Assembly (NCBI RefSeq): GCF_005938085.1
Contig: NZ_SMZK01000002.1
Coordinates: 310,001-374,000, forward strand
Reading direction: 5' to 3'
Origin: Haloterrigena sp. H1
GTDB taxonomy: Archaea; Halobacteriota; Halobacteria; Halobacteriales; Natrialbaceae
Length of the DNA: 64,000 nt
Part shown: one piece after another, positions 8,681 through 17,299 of the stretch
Position numbering within the stretch: position 1 is the first letter of the stretch
How the letters are laid out: every line of letters begins with the position of its first letter
Position numbers and translations under genes: made by a program
The notes under the pieces: generated by a model
Told to the model about the DNA's origin: nothing
Database searches by the model: none
Seen by the model: only the letters and a program-made list of their open reading frames with translations

Positions 8681-8760
8681 GTGAACTACCCCGCACTCCT
8701 CGCTCCCTCCGGTCGCTCCTCGAGGGCGGGGGGTTGGCACCCTCACCGCCACCACTAATC
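8681..8760 (-). mobile_element. Solo right-end/omega-RNA-like hairpin
   Basis: GTGAACTACCCCGCACTCCT at 8681 pairs with the CGAGGGCGGGG block near 8721, followed by CACCCTCACCGCCACCACTA. It is an 80-base copy of the sequences at 3101 (opposite strand), 31181 and 59281. As at 3101, CTATTGTA-type repeats follow it within about 25-130 bases. Confidence 0.6.
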
Positions 8761-8780
8761 GAGCCTATTTCACCTCATTT

Positions 8781-8816
8781 ACCTACTGTACCAATTCTAC
8801 CTATTGTAACTACTGT
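8781..8816. repeat. Isolated pair of partition-type repeats
   Basis: ACCTACTGTACC and CTACCTATTGTAACTAC are inverted-orientation copies of the CTACAATAGGTACC motif found around parA, here about 6 kb away and ending immediately before the stop codon of the usp gene at 8819. They may be an extra ParB-type binding site or a duplicated fragment. Confidence 0.5.
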
Positions 8817-8818
8817 CA

Positions 8819-9739
8819 CTATTCCTGGGTGGGCATCGGTACACAAAACACGGGGACGTCAGCACCTCGGACGACGTTTTCGGTGACGCTGCCGAGCAGG
8901 TGACGCTCGAATCCGGAGCGACCGTGCGTTCCGATCACGATCATATCGACCGCCTTCTCGTCGGCATAGTTTAGAATAACCCTCGCTGGCGGGCCGTTTG
9001 CGACGGTTCCCGTAACGCTAACATCGCTTGCTTTCGCGCGTTCACGAACCGTCTCGAGTACGGTTTCGCCTGTGCGCTCGAGTTCGGACAGGATCGTACT
9101 CGGACTCGATCCCATCGTGAGCCGGCTCGTGTCTGCCGAGTACAGCGCGTGCACCATCGCGTCGAACACGTCCGCGAGGTGGACCCCCCAGTCGACGGCG
9201 GCCGTGGCACCGTCGCTGCCGTCCGTCGGCAGGAGCACGTTCTCGGTGGTCTCCGGAGTGACTGAGCTGTCAGCCGCGACCGGTGGGACGGCCAGTACCG
9301 GGATGTCGACCGTCCGAAGGACGTTTTCGGTCACGCTCCCGAGTACGATCCGCTCGAGCCCTGTCCGGCCTTTCGTCCCCATCGCGATGAGATCGATGTC
9401 GGCCGCATCGGCGTAGTCGTCGATACACTGAAACGGCGTGCCCCGTTCGATCGCCGTCGTGACCTCGAGGTCGGGGGCTCGTTCCTGAGCGATCGTCGCC
9501 ACGGTTTCGACGGCTGTCTCGGCGTCGGCTTCGAGCGCGTCTCGTTCGTCCGCTACCGCGTCGGTGTCGAGAACTAACGAGAGATCATCGAAGTCTGACG
9601 TATCGACGACCGAGAGGGCGTGAACCTCCGCGTCCGCTGCAACAGCCAGGTCGATACCGCGTTTTGCGCCCGCGAGAGCGCCATCGCTCCCGTCTGTCGG
9701 TAGCAACACTGCATCAATCGACTCGGTTGCCGATGGCAT
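8819..9739 (-). CDS. Two-domain universal stress protein
   Basis: 306 residues with two complete UspA domains. Domain 1 runs from AVLLPTDGSDGALAG to GTKGRTGLERIVLGSVTENV. Domain 2 runs from NVLLPTDGSDGATAA to GTHGRSGFERHLLGSVTENV. Both retain the full G-2x-G-9x-G-S nucleotide-binding motif, unlike the copy at 6006. It is divergently arranged with the phosphoribosyltransferase gene at 9878. Confidence 0.93.
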   Translation of the reverse strand: MPSATESIDAVLLPTDGSDGALAGAKRGIDLAVAADAEVHALSVVDTSDFDDLSLVLDTDAVADERDALEADAETAVETVATIAQERAPDLEVTTAIERGTPFQCIDDYADAADIDLIAMGTKGRTGLERIVLGSVTENVLRTVDIPVLAVPPVAADSSVTPETTENVLLPTDGSDGATAAVDWGVHLADVFDAMVHALYSADTSRLTMGSSPSTILSELERTGETVLETVRERAKASDVSVTGTVANGPPARVILNYADEKAVDMIVIGTHGRSGFERHLLGSVTENVVRGADVPVFCVPMPTQE

Positions 9740-9877
9740 TGTACTCCTTTTTCACCCTCTCGCCGAATAATTGTAGGGGTCACCGTACTGGGCGGCCGTC
9801 TGTCCGGCAGTAGTAGCTGAGCACTGCCGGCGAGACACACCAGTGTTATATGCTACTGTCTCTCGTTCGATGATCCG

Positions 9878-10522
9878 ATGGGAGGAGCTCGTCGATTTAC
9901 CGACCGAACTGATGCGGGTGAGCAACTCGCAACGGCGCTCCGTGAGCGGGAACTCGACGCGGATATCGCGCTTGCCATCCCACGGGGCGGTCTGCCGCTC
10001 GGGCGTGCCGTTGCCGACGCACTCGACGTCCCTCTCGATATCGTCGTCGCAAAGAAGATCGGTGCCCCGGGAAACCCGGAGTACGCGATCGGTGCTGTCG
10101 CAAGCGACGGGAGCGTTTGGCGGAACGAAACAGCGTTTCGGGGGACGAGCACCGATGAGGACTACTTCCAGGAAATGCGTGAGAAGGAAGCGGCGAACGC
10201 GCGTGAAAAGGCCGACCGCTATCGCGGTGGCCGGTCGGAACCCGATCTGACGGACAAAACCGTCGTCGTCGTCGACGACGGCGTGGCGACGGGATCGACT
10301 GTCAGAGCGTGTCTCAAGCGGCTTCAGAACACGGAGGCCGAGCGCATCGTACTCGCAGTGCCGGTCGGCCCGCCGAGTACGATCGACGAGTTGGCAGATG
10401 AAGCCGACGCGGTCGTCTGTCTCGAGACGCCCAGCGGCTTCCGGGGCGTCGGGCAGTTCTACACGGACTTCTCTCAAGTATCCGACGCGGAGGCGATGGA
10501 GTATCTGGAGACGGAGACGTGA
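9878..10522 (+). CDS. Phosphoribosyltransferase family protein
   Basis: A 214-residue type I PRTase-fold protein. The PRPP-binding motif VVVVDDGVATGST lies at about residues 129-141; an upstream AIPRGGLPLG loop and an IGAPGNPEYAIGAV flexible hood are typical of the COG1926-like group often found beside usp genes. The reaction is unknown: members of this group are annotated only as predicted phosphoribosyltransferases. A TATA-like TTATAT about 30 nt upstream of ATG 9878 supports that start. Confidence 0.88.
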   Translation: MGGARRFTDRTDAGEQLATALRERELDADIALAIPRGGLPLGRAVADALDVPLDIVVAKKIGAPGNPEYAIGAVASDGSVWRNETAFRGTSTDEDYFQEMREKEAANAREKADRYRGGRSEPDLTDKTVVVVDDGVATGSTVRACLKRLQNTEAERIVLAVPVGPPSTIDELADEADAVVCLETPSGFRGVGQFYTDFSQVSDAEAMEYLETET

Positions 10523-11010
10523 TCGGGATACGACGAACCACGTCGTGGGCGGCCACTCCTGTCCGCTCGCAGTCGGTTGCACGCCGATCGGGGGCTCTCC
10601 ATCGCTTCTGGCGACGGAGACGGCGCGAGCCACGCGCTCAATGAGGGCCGCGAGGTGCTGGAATGACAGACACGCGACCAGAAGACGCACGGCCGGAACA
10701 AGAACCTCTCGAGCGCGCAGTTCTGAGAGAGACGGTTCGGGTGGCTCTCGAAGAGTGAGCGATTCCAACCGATCCACGCGACGATACCGCGATGCTGCCG
10801 ACCAGTAGACATCGTATGCGCCGCGTCCTCGGTGTCTGTCTGTGCCGAGCCGAGGGCGAAGACGTCCTTGAAACCTCTTCGATACTGCGGCGTTCCTCTC
10901 ATACGGTCTGCTGTCCCGATCTATCGGCGCACCCGCAGGACGGGTGGCGTATGCGCCGGCACTGACTGACGGTAGTCCGTATCAGGCCTCTGGACCGGTA
11001 TTTTCGACGA
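10523..11010. other. Gene-poor stretch with one tiny open frame
   Basis: Nothing larger than overlapping low-quality frames is present. One 31-codon frame (10663-10758, plus strand, beginning MTDTRPEDARPEQ and ending VRVALEE) has haloarchaeal-like acidic composition but no recognisable family. It could be a remnant. Confidence 0.3.
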
Positions 11011-11637
11011 CTACTCCTGTTCCGCCGGTCGGTGACCGACCGGCAACAGATACAGCGCCGCGAGCCGTGTCGGCAGCGACAGCGCCGCTGCGACGGCAGT
11101 ATCGGTGAACGCGCCGACGGGGCAGGTATTCAATCCGCGCGACTCGCAGACGAGGTGGACGTTCTCCGCGACGTGTCCGGCCTCCATGTGGACGTACCGC
11201 TCGCCGTGGTCTGGATACTGCCGTTTCGTTCGGTCGTCGTCTGCCGTTACCACGATCGTCATCGGTGCATCCGCGATGACTACCTGGTCGTGCGATGCGG
11301 TCGTGAGGTCGTCGTGGACGGCTGTCTCGAGTTCGCGCTCGAGTGCGTGTCGCTGTTGATCGTATCGGTACACACCCGGTTCCAGTTCCTCGCTTCCGTT
11401 CGGCGCGACCTCGAGAAAGACGGTGAGTGGATACGTCGCGCCGGCACTCGGCGCGGCGCGTAGCTCGACGCCGTCTCGGACGTGCGTTTGCCCCTGTGCC
11501 GCCCACAGAAGTTGGGAGACGGCCTCAAGTTCGATCGGCGTTCGGGCAAACGAACGGCGACTTTCTCTGGTTGCGATCGCTCGCTCGACGCTTATCGATC
11601 CGTCCATGTCGGGATCGGGTAGCTCGATCGGAGCCAT
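11011..11637 (-). CDS. SagB/ThcOx-type nitroreductase family dehydrogenase
   Basis: A 208-residue FMN-dependent nitroreductase fold. It has the opening TRESRRSF (FMN phosphate-binding Arg-Arg-Ser), QLLWAAQGQT, APSAGATYPL and GHVAENVHLVCESRGLNTCPVGAF, which characterise the SagB-type subfamily. Relatives oxidise azolines in peptide natural products, but stand-alone haloarchaeal copies have no known substrate and no YcaO partner is present here. A TATA-like TATTTTTT about 28 nt upstream of ATG 11637 supports the start. Confidence 0.85.
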   Translation of the reverse strand: MAPIELPDPDMDGSISVERAIATRESRRSFARTPIELEAVSQLLWAAQGQTHVRDGVELRAAPSAGATYPLTVFLEVAPNGSEELEPGVYRYDQQRHALERELETAVHDDLTTASHDQVVIADAPMTIVVTADDDRTKRQYPDHGERYVHMEAGHVAENVHLVCESRGLNTCPVGAFTDTAVAAALSLPTRLAALYLLPVGHRPAEQE

Positions 11638-11813
11638 AGTGATCGTTCGATAGCAGGGAAAAAATACCTCTCTCGAGAGACCGTTCGTGACGGTTCGGAC
11701 GGTTGTCTGTGACCGTCTGTCGAAGGAGAGTACATACTCCGAGCCAGTTTCGACGCCGACCAGTGAGCGGTGTCGCCCGCGACACTATAGGTCTCCCTGT
11801 GAAAGCCATCGGT

Positions 11814-12260
11814 ATGTCGCGGACAGTGCTCGTTCCCGTCGACGGATCGCCGTTATCGTTCGACGCACTCCGGCATGCGTGTCGAGAGTTTCCGGACGCA
11901 GAGATCGTCGCGTACCACGTCGTCGACTTGTTCAGGCCCGACTACGGGACGCTCGTGGATGTCGACTCGACGTACGAACCGATGATCGGGACGGCAGCGT
12001 GGGACCGTGCCGTCGAGGAGGCTACCGACCAGCTCTTTGCGGACGTTTCCGCCATCGCCGACGAGTACGACCGGGCGGTCGTGACCGACTCGGATATCGG
12101 CGACCCGAAGCGGCTCATCGTCGAGTACGCGACGGTCGAAGACGTCGACCACGTCGTCCTCGGCTCCCATGGACGGCTGGACGAACGGCGGCCACTCTAC
12201 GGGAGTGTCACCGAGACCGTCGTCCGTCGTACCCCGGTCCCGGTCACTGTCGTTCGATGA
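11814..12260 (+). CDS. Universal stress protein, single domain
   Basis: 148 residues starting MSRTVLVPVDGSPLS. The nucleotide-binding region reads GSHGRLDERRPLYGSVTETV and the C-terminus ends with the standard PVPVTVVR. ATG 11814 was preferred to an upstream GTG-type start because it begins exactly at the first beta strand. A CTATAGG box lies about 25 nt upstream. The next usp begins 94 bases downstream on the same strand. Confidence 0.92.
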   Translation: MSRTVLVPVDGSPLSFDALRHACREFPDAEIVAYHVVDLFRPDYGTLVDVDSTYEPMIGTAAWDRAVEEATDQLFADVSAIADEYDRAVVTDSDIGDPKRLIVEYATVEDVDHVVLGSHGRLDERRPLYGSVTETVVRRTPVPVTVVR

Positions 12261-12354
12261 GTCCGGCGCTCCCGACTCCCAGCATTTCCACGATGTATCA
12301 CGATCGCTGTGTGTGTGGATGCGTTTGATGCCCGTTCGGAGTGAACGAGCGGGT

Positions 12355-13227
12355 ATGTTTGGTACGATGCTCGTCCCGACTGACGGCAGCGCTGGTGCTG
12401 AAGCAACGATCAGTCATGCGCTCGAGTTCGCCCGCGCCTACGGCGCGGCCGTGCACGCGCTCTACGTCGTCGATACCGGTGCCGAGCCCGCTGGTATCGC
12501 CGGAGCCGACCGCGAGGAACTCTACGCGCCATCCGAACGACGGGGCCGCGAGGCGACGATCCGGATCACGGACCGTGCTGAGGACGCCGATCTGACGGCT
12601 GCTCGCGAGGTACGCGAGGGAGTCCCACATCAGGAGATTCTCACGTACACGGATGAACATGATATCGATATCATCGTGATGGGGACGCACGGTCGGACCG
12701 GCGCCGATCGGGCTCGTCTGGGGAGTACGACCGAACGTGTCCTCACGCTCGCTGACGTGCCGGTGCTTTCGGTCCGGCTGGGGGACGATCGCGAGACAGC
12801 GACAGCGGGGCCGTACGAGCGGATATTGATTCCAACCGACGGGAGCGACGCCGCCGAACGTGCCGCGGAAACAGCGCTCGACGTCGCCGAGAAATACGAC
12901 GCCGACGTGCACGTCGTCTACGTCGTCGATCCGACACCGTACGTTCTCGAGGACGCATCACGGAGTATCGTTGGATTGCTCAAAGAGGGTGGACGCGAAG
13001 CGACGGAGACGGTCGCGACCATGGCACGCGATCGCGATCTCTCCGTGACGACACACATTCGTCGCGGCGAGCCGGCAACCGAACTGCTCACGTCGGCATC
13101 AGCAGTCGACGCCGACATCGTTGCGATGGGGACGCGCGGCCGGACCGTCGGGACCGGTCGATTACTGGGGAGTACGACAGCGCGCGTCGTTCGTCGTGCG
13201 CCGATTCCCGTGTTGACGGTCGGGTAG
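12355..13227 (+). CDS. Two-domain universal stress protein
   Basis: 290 residues. Domain 1 begins MFGTMLVPTDGSAGAE and ends GTHGRTGADRARLGSTTERV; domain 2 begins RILIPTDGSDAAE and ends GTRGRTVGTGRLLGSTTARV. Both nucleotide motifs are intact. ATG 12355 places the methionine directly before the first strand; longer frames upstream overlap the preceding usp gene and look non-coding. Confidence 0.92.
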   Translation: MFGTMLVPTDGSAGAEATISHALEFARAYGAAVHALYVVDTGAEPAGIAGADREELYAPSERRGREATIRITDRAEDADLTAAREVREGVPHQEILTYTDEHDIDIIVMGTHGRTGADRARLGSTTERVLTLADVPVLSVRLGDDRETATAGPYERILIPTDGSDAAERAAETALDVAEKYDADVHVVYVVDPTPYVLEDASRSIVGLLKEGGREATETVATMARDRDLSVTTHIRRGEPATELLTSASAVDADIVAMGTRGRTVGTGRLLGSTTARVVRRAPIPVLTVG

Positions 13228-13266
13228 CGTCTTCGAGCCGTGTCCTGCGTCACCTCTCGAGGCGAG

Positions 13267-13605
13267 CTACTCCGAGTCGATCGCATCGAGAACGTCTGTT
13301 ATCACGTCGCAGTGGTAGTATCGTACGACGTTGTCTTGTCTGTCATATTCGATCACCCCCGTGTCCTCGAGCATCGGCAAGTGGATGTGGTGGAGGTCTC
13401 TTTTCCAGCCGCTTACACTTTCGCCATCGCATGTCATCGACAGCAGTTGTGCCATCTGATCGATGCGAATCCAGTTACTGTCACAGTTTTCTAGCAATAC
13501 GACGACCCGTCGTCGAGAGGCGTCCGCAAGCAGACGAAGCAGCTCGTCTGTCTCACATGTACACTGCACGAGTCCGTCTTCGTCCGTAATCGGGAACTCG
13601 GTCAT
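13267..13605 (-). CDS. Winged-helix-type regulator-like protein (DUF7344-like)
   Basis: A 112-residue protein with an ArsR-like helix-turn-helix arrangement: ELLRLLADASRRRVVVLLE, then a wing-like region and HHIHLPMLEDTGVIEYDRQ. This matches the small haloarchaeal single-domain regulators that accompany many stress genes. Target unknown. ATG 13605 was chosen because codons further upstream lack homology-like character. It is convergent with the usp at 12355. Confidence 0.8.
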   Translation of the reverse strand: MTEFPITDEDGLVQCTCETDELLRLLADASRRRVVVLLENCDSNWIRIDQMAQLLSMTCDGESVSGWKRDLHHIHLPMLEDTGVIEYDRQDNVVRYYHCDVITDVLDAIDSE

Positions 13606-13851
13606 GGCTCGCGCTGATCTGACTATCGAGAAACCGGTTGAAGTACCCCCTCCGGTATTCCCGCGATGTGAAAGTTCCGTACCTGCTGGATCGGCCGCCG
13701 AAGCAGTCGAAACTAGATCTGGTGGCTCGTCAAGCCTGACTTTGCTGGTCGAGCCGATCGCGGTTATCTGGTTCGACTCGCACGTCGACGCGTCACGGAG
13801 TACTAGTCCTGTCTTATATGTGCGCGCGCAAATCGTATTCGTTATCCGCTG

Positions 13852-14043
13852 GTGTCTCTGAAGACGGATGTGACCTCCGCAGAACCCCGTGCTGGCGAGG
13901 AGCAAGCGCTAGTCAGTCGTGGCTATCGGATTACCGTCGATGACGGCCGTGACTCGTTCTTTGCGATCTGCATCGAAGAACCGGACAGCGAGACGGCGTG
14001 GATCATGTCCGATACCGTCCGATCGCTGGAAGAGATGGTGTAG
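13852..14043 (+). CDS. Small haloarchaeal protein, 63 aa (DUF7331-like)
   Basis: Begins with GTG and contains GYRITVDDGRDSFFAI and DSETAWIMSDTVRSLEEMV, a compact conserved-looking core with a patterned Trp and acidic surface. It resembles a family of ~60-residue haloarchaeal proteins of unknown role. A TATA-like CTTATATG lies about 40 nt upstream. Function unknown. Confidence 0.65.
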   Translation: MSLKTDVTSAEPRAGEEQALVSRGYRITVDDGRDSFFAICIEEPDSETAWIMSDTVRSLEEMV

Positions 14044-14089
14044 GTTGTCGCCGGCATGATCATATAGTCAGACTCCGTGAATTGAATCT

Positions 14090-14530
14090 ATGGGGAAATA
14101 TATCAAATGTCTCGGAAGTCTCCTCGTGGGCGTGCTCGGCTTTCTCGCTGTTGGGATCGGCGTGACCGAAGCGCTCGATCCCTACGTCTGGCCGTCTGCG
14201 ATGCTGGGCTTACCTGCTGGGATCGTTGCCGGGGCTGCCTTGCTCCCACTTACACATCTGGGACTGACCTACTGGGAGGAGCGCACCGCCACTGGCACGG
14301 CGTCTCCGAAAACGTCGCGACGGCTTTGGGCGACGGTCGCGGCGATACTCGGTTTCCTCGGCGGTGGCGGGCTTGCCATGATCGTTCTCTCGACGCAGGC
14401 TATGGGACTTGCCACAGCGATATTATTTGGTGGCGTCCCGGTGGGGATCGTTTCGGCAGTGCTCGCCGCATACTTCGTCTTCCATCGTAACTGGGGGCAT
14501 CGCTCCAAACCTGAGTCAGTGATCCGGTAA
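14090..14530 (+). CDS. Four-helix membrane protein, unknown function
   Basis: 146 residues with four hydrophobic segments: about residues 5-26 (LGSLLVGVLGFLAVGIG), 38-58, 83-104 (WATVAAILGFLGGGGLAMIV) and 108-130. The second and third are linked by a charged cytoplasmic-type loop. ATCATATAG about 25 nt upstream of ATG 14090 fits a TATA box. I do not recognise a family. Confidence 0.7.
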   Translation: MGKYIKCLGSLLVGVLGFLAVGIGVTEALDPYVWPSAMLGLPAGIVAGAALLPLTHLGLTYWEERTATGTASPKTSRRLWATVAAILGFLGGGGLAMIVLSTQAMGLATAILFGGVPVGIVSAVLAAYFVFHRNWGHRSKPESVIR

Positions 14531-14595
14531 CGTCTTACGGACACTTCCGTCGTCCGGGTCAGTCTCCGATCTCACAGCAAGCACGCTACTGTGTC

Positions 14596-14648
14596 GAACC
14601 GTTCCAACCGTTCCTGTTCCAGCCGTTCCCGTTCCTATTGTTCCTGCC
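14596..14648. repeat. Short degenerate CCGTTCC tandem repeats
   Basis: Seven near-copies of (c)cGTTCC follow each other (AACCGTTCCAACCGTTCCTG and on). The tract is non-coding and lies between a membrane protein gene and the promoter region of the sulfur island. Confidence 0.45.
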
Positions 14649-14785
14649 CGCGAGCGTCGGGTTCTGGACCTCGCGGGTTTTAACAGCGGCGTTCAGAAAC
14701 CGCGCCGCCTCGCATGTACTCGACATTTGAACGCTCTGTGGGCCTGAGACAAATCATTAAGACGAGTTCTGTGCTAACACCTAGC

Positions 14786-15985
14786 ATGGCTGACCCAGAC
14801 GAACTAGCGGAGTATCTCCCCGAGGACCTCGAGGTGACGTCTATCGAGCCGGAGGAACTCCGCAACCGTATTGCCGCAGGTGAACAGGTGACTATCCTCG
14901 ATGTCCGTGCAGAAGACGAGTACGAAGAGTGGCACATCGAGGATGACGATATCACGACGGTGAACATCCCGTACTACGAATTCCTCGATGATGTCGACGA
15001 CGAACTGCTTGAGCGGGTCCCGGAGGGCGATCCGGTCGTCGCTGTCTGCGCGAAGGGTGGCTCGAGCCACTTCGTCGCTGGAACGCTCCTCGAGCACGAT
15101 GTCGACGCCGTAAACATGGCCGATGGGATGAACGGTTGGGCTCGCATCTACGACGTCGTCGAGGTATCGCGCGCGCCCGGGCCGGCGACTGTGCTGCAGC
15201 TTCAGCGGCCCTCGAGCGGGTGTCTCTCCTATCTCGTTCACCACGACGGCGAGGGGTGGCTCGTCGATTCGCTCCGGGCGTTCGCCGACTTCTACGTCGA
15301 TCTCGCGGACGATCTCGATATCGAACTGACGTACGCGATTGACACGCACGTCCACGCGGACCACATCAGCGGCGTTCGCGAGGTTGCAGACCGCACTGAT
15401 GCCACCGCCGTGCTGTCACAACGTGCCATCGAGCGGGGCGTCGAGTACGATGTGGATCGCACTGTTGAGAACGGTGACGCTCTCTCGGTCGGTGACGCCA
15501 CCATCGAGGTTCACGCGACGCCGGGGCATACGACGGGGATGACGTCCTTCCTCGTCAATGACGGTGTGTTGCTGACGGGCGACGGCCTGTTCACGGAGAG
15601 CGTCGCGCGGCCGGATCTGGAAGAGGGGGCCGAGGGTGCACCCGACGCCGCCCGCCAACTGTACGACACCCTACAGGAGATCCTGTCGCTGCCGGACGAC
15701 ACCGTCATTGCGCCGGGGCACTTCAGCGACGCGGCCGAGCCAGCGTCGGACGGGACCTACACGGTGCGGCTGGGCGACCTTGAGGACCGCATGGCGGCGC
15801 TGTCGATGGACCGCGACAAGTTCGTCGAGTTCATCCTGTCGGATATGCCGCCACGGCCGGCCAACTTCGAGGAGATCATCGCGACGAATCTCGGCCAGCA
15901 GGACGTCGACGACGACCGTGCGTTCGAGTTAGAGCTTGGCCCGAACAACTGCGCTGCAACCCAAGAGGCGATGACGGGCGACTGA
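14786..15985 (+). CDS. Rhodanese-metallo-beta-lactamase fusion (persulfide dioxygenase-like)
   Basis: 399 residues. An N-terminal rhodanese domain (about 20-125) has the catalytic-loop cysteine 88 in VCAKGGSS. A metallo-beta-lactamase domain (about 135-340) has THVHADH (His188, His190, Asp192, His193), PGHTTGM, LLTGDGLF and APGH, the ETHE1/glyoxalase II pattern. ETHE1 enzymes oxidise glutathione or related persulfides to sulfite; rhodanese would deliver sulfane sulfur. The usual fusions place rhodanese at the C-terminus, here it is first. ATG 14786 was chosen because a CATTAAG box lies about 30 nt upstream. The gene opens the sulfur island and faces the dsrE/tusA genes. Confidence 0.88.
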   Translation: MADPDELAEYLPEDLEVTSIEPEELRNRIAAGEQVTILDVRAEDEYEEWHIEDDDITTVNIPYYEFLDDVDDELLERVPEGDPVVAVCAKGGSSHFVAGTLLEHDVDAVNMADGMNGWARIYDVVEVSRAPGPATVLQLQRPSSGCLSYLVHHDGEGWLVDSLRAFADFYVDLADDLDIELTYAIDTHVHADHISGVREVADRTDATAVLSQRAIERGVEYDVDRTVENGDALSVGDATIEVHATPGHTTGMTSFLVNDGVLLTGDGLFTESVARPDLEEGAEGAPDAARQLYDTLQEILSLPDDTVIAPGHFSDAAEPASDGTYTVRLGDLEDRMAALSMDRDKFVEFILSDMPPRPANFEEIIATNLGQQDVDDDRAFELELGPNNCAATQEAMTGD

Positions 15986-16068
15986 TACGGACTCCTGTCA
16001 GTCAGGTCCGGCCCGCCCGCGACCCGCACTGCGGTCGGGCCGGTCACTCGTGACAGCAGACCGTATAA

Positions 16069-16464
16069 TTACCCGAAGCTGAACACGTGGGCAGCGTCCG
16101 ACGTTTCGTCGAGGAACGCGGCTGCACCGGCGAATTCCGTCGTCACCGCGTCATCCATTCCTTCGCGGTCCCAGCCGAGCATGTCGATGGTCGTCGTGCA
16201 GGCGACAGTCGTGACAAGCTCGTCTCCGGTTTCGACGAAGTCCGCGAGCATCTCGTAGGGATCGGGCACGCCCGCCTCGACCATCCGCTCGAAGTCGCCG
16301 AGGTCCTTCTCGCCCGCCATCAGATGGGAGAGGCCGTCGAACGTGAAGTAGACGACCACTTCTGTGTCCATTGCCAGGGCGACCTGACCGAGGTTCATCG
16401 CCATCGCGAGGCTTTTCGGATCGTCACTGTACACGATGATACCGATCTTGTCGATTGATGGCAT
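16069..16464 (-). CDS. DsrE family protein (small)
   Basis: 131 residues starting KIGIIVYSDDPKSL. The DsrE fold is shown by alternating strands and helices and by the AxACTTTIDMLG segment, where Cys (in VACTTT, about residue 88) sits where DsrE-type proteins carry the persulfide-bearing cysteine. These proteins shuttle sulfur between TusA and oxidative or reductive enzymes. It is separated by two bases from the stop of the next gene, so 17299 to 16069 is one operon. Confidence 0.85.
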   Translation of the reverse strand: MPSIDKIGIIVYSDDPKSLAMAMNLGQVALAMDTEVVVYFTFDGLSHLMAGEKDLGDFERMVEAGVPDPYEMLADFVETGDELVTTVACTTTIDMLGWDREGMDDAVTTEFAGAAAFLDETSDAAHVFSFG

Positions 16465-16466
16465 TG

Positions 16467-17042
16467 TTACACCAGTAGTTGGATATCTGCATCGGCCATG
16501 TGCTCGAGTGCGGTCGCCGCGCCAACGCCCGTCGTGACGCCCTCGTAGAACTCGTCCTCGTCGTAGTCCATCAGGTCCTGGGTCATTTGGCAGGCCTGTA
16601 GCTCGACGCCCATCTCGAGTGAGGTGTCGATGAGCTCCTCGATGGTGGCCGTGTCGTTATCCTCGATGCGGCGGTTCATCATCCACGTCGTCATTCGATC
16701 CATGCCGGGAAGCGCGGCGAGGATGTTCGGGACCGGCATGTTCGGGTTCCCGACGGAACTCAATTTGAGTTCCGTCGAGCGCTCCTTGTGGAGCATCTCC
16801 AGGCCCCAAAACGTGTGAAAGACCGTGACGTCCCAGCCGAACGCTGCTGCCGTGCTCGCCAGAATGAGCGGTGGATACGCCATGTCCAGCGTGCCCTTCG
16901 TTGCGATGATGGTCATCCGCTTTTGGTCATTGTCGTCGCGTTTCACCGCGGCGAGATCATCCCGGAGGTCGTCTATTTGTTCTTGTAGGTGTGCCGTGTT
17001 TTGATCCGTCGTCGCTGCATCCGTCGGCGAATCAGTGCTCAT
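16467..17042 (-). CDS. DsrE2-like membrane-associated sulfur carrier
   Basis: 191 residues with a coiled-coil-prone N-terminus (about 18-40, LQEQIDDLRDDLAAVK) and a DsrE2/DrsH-type domain: TIIATKGTLDMAYPPLILA, DVTVFHTFWGLEML and VELQACQMTQDLM, whose Cys (about residue 155) is the expected sulfur-carrying residue. Known DsrE2 proteins work with TusA and rhodanese during cytoplasmic sulfur oxidation. Its start codon overlaps the tusA stop (ATGA), so the two are translationally coupled. Confidence 0.87.
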   Translation of the reverse strand: MSTDSPTDAATTDQNTAHLQEQIDDLRDDLAAVKRDDNDQKRMTIIATKGTLDMAYPPLILASTAAAFGWDVTVFHTFWGLEMLHKERSTELKLSSVGNPNMPVPNILAALPGMDRMTTWMMNRRIEDNDTATIEELIDTSLEMGVELQACQMTQDLMDYDEDEFYEGVTTGVGAATALEHMADADIQLLV

Positions 17043-17299
17043 GTCCCTGTCCTCCGGACGTAGTGTCGATAGACGGTCTCACCGTCTTCATCGCCTTCGG
17101 CTTGTTCGAGGAGCTCTACCCCGTCCGTCGAGCTCGCCCACCCTTTGATGTCGGACATACTTCCGGGGTCGGTCGCGATGACCGCAAGGACGTCTCCCGA
17201 CTCAAGGCTGTCGACCGCCTGCTTCGCCTTCACAACCGGCATCGGGCAGTTCATCCCTTTCACGTCGACCGTTTCGGTGATGTCGTATTCCGTACTCAT
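17039..17299 (-). CDS. tusA: TusA-type sulfurtransferase
   Basis: 86 residues with the hallmark GMNCPMPVVKAKQAV at residues 15-29, the CPxP cysteine being the persulfide carrier, and a C-terminal ATDPGSMSDIKGWA typical of the family. It hands sulfane sulfur to or from DsrE and rhodanese partners. First gene of the leftward three-gene operon; a CTTTATC box lies about 45 nt upstream. TusA also serves tRNA thiolation and molybdopterin synthesis, but the neighbours argue for sulfur-energy metabolism. Confidence 0.9.
   Translation of the reverse strand: MSTEYDITETVDVKGMNCPMPVVKAKQAVDSLESGDVLAVIATDPGSMSDIKGWASSTDGVELLEQAEGDEDGETVYRHYVRRTGT

Noticed and set aside
9793..9835. Second copy of the 5808 element end (TGTCCGGCAGTAGT)
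   Set aside because: Only about ten bases match and there is no partner end, so it is probably chance.
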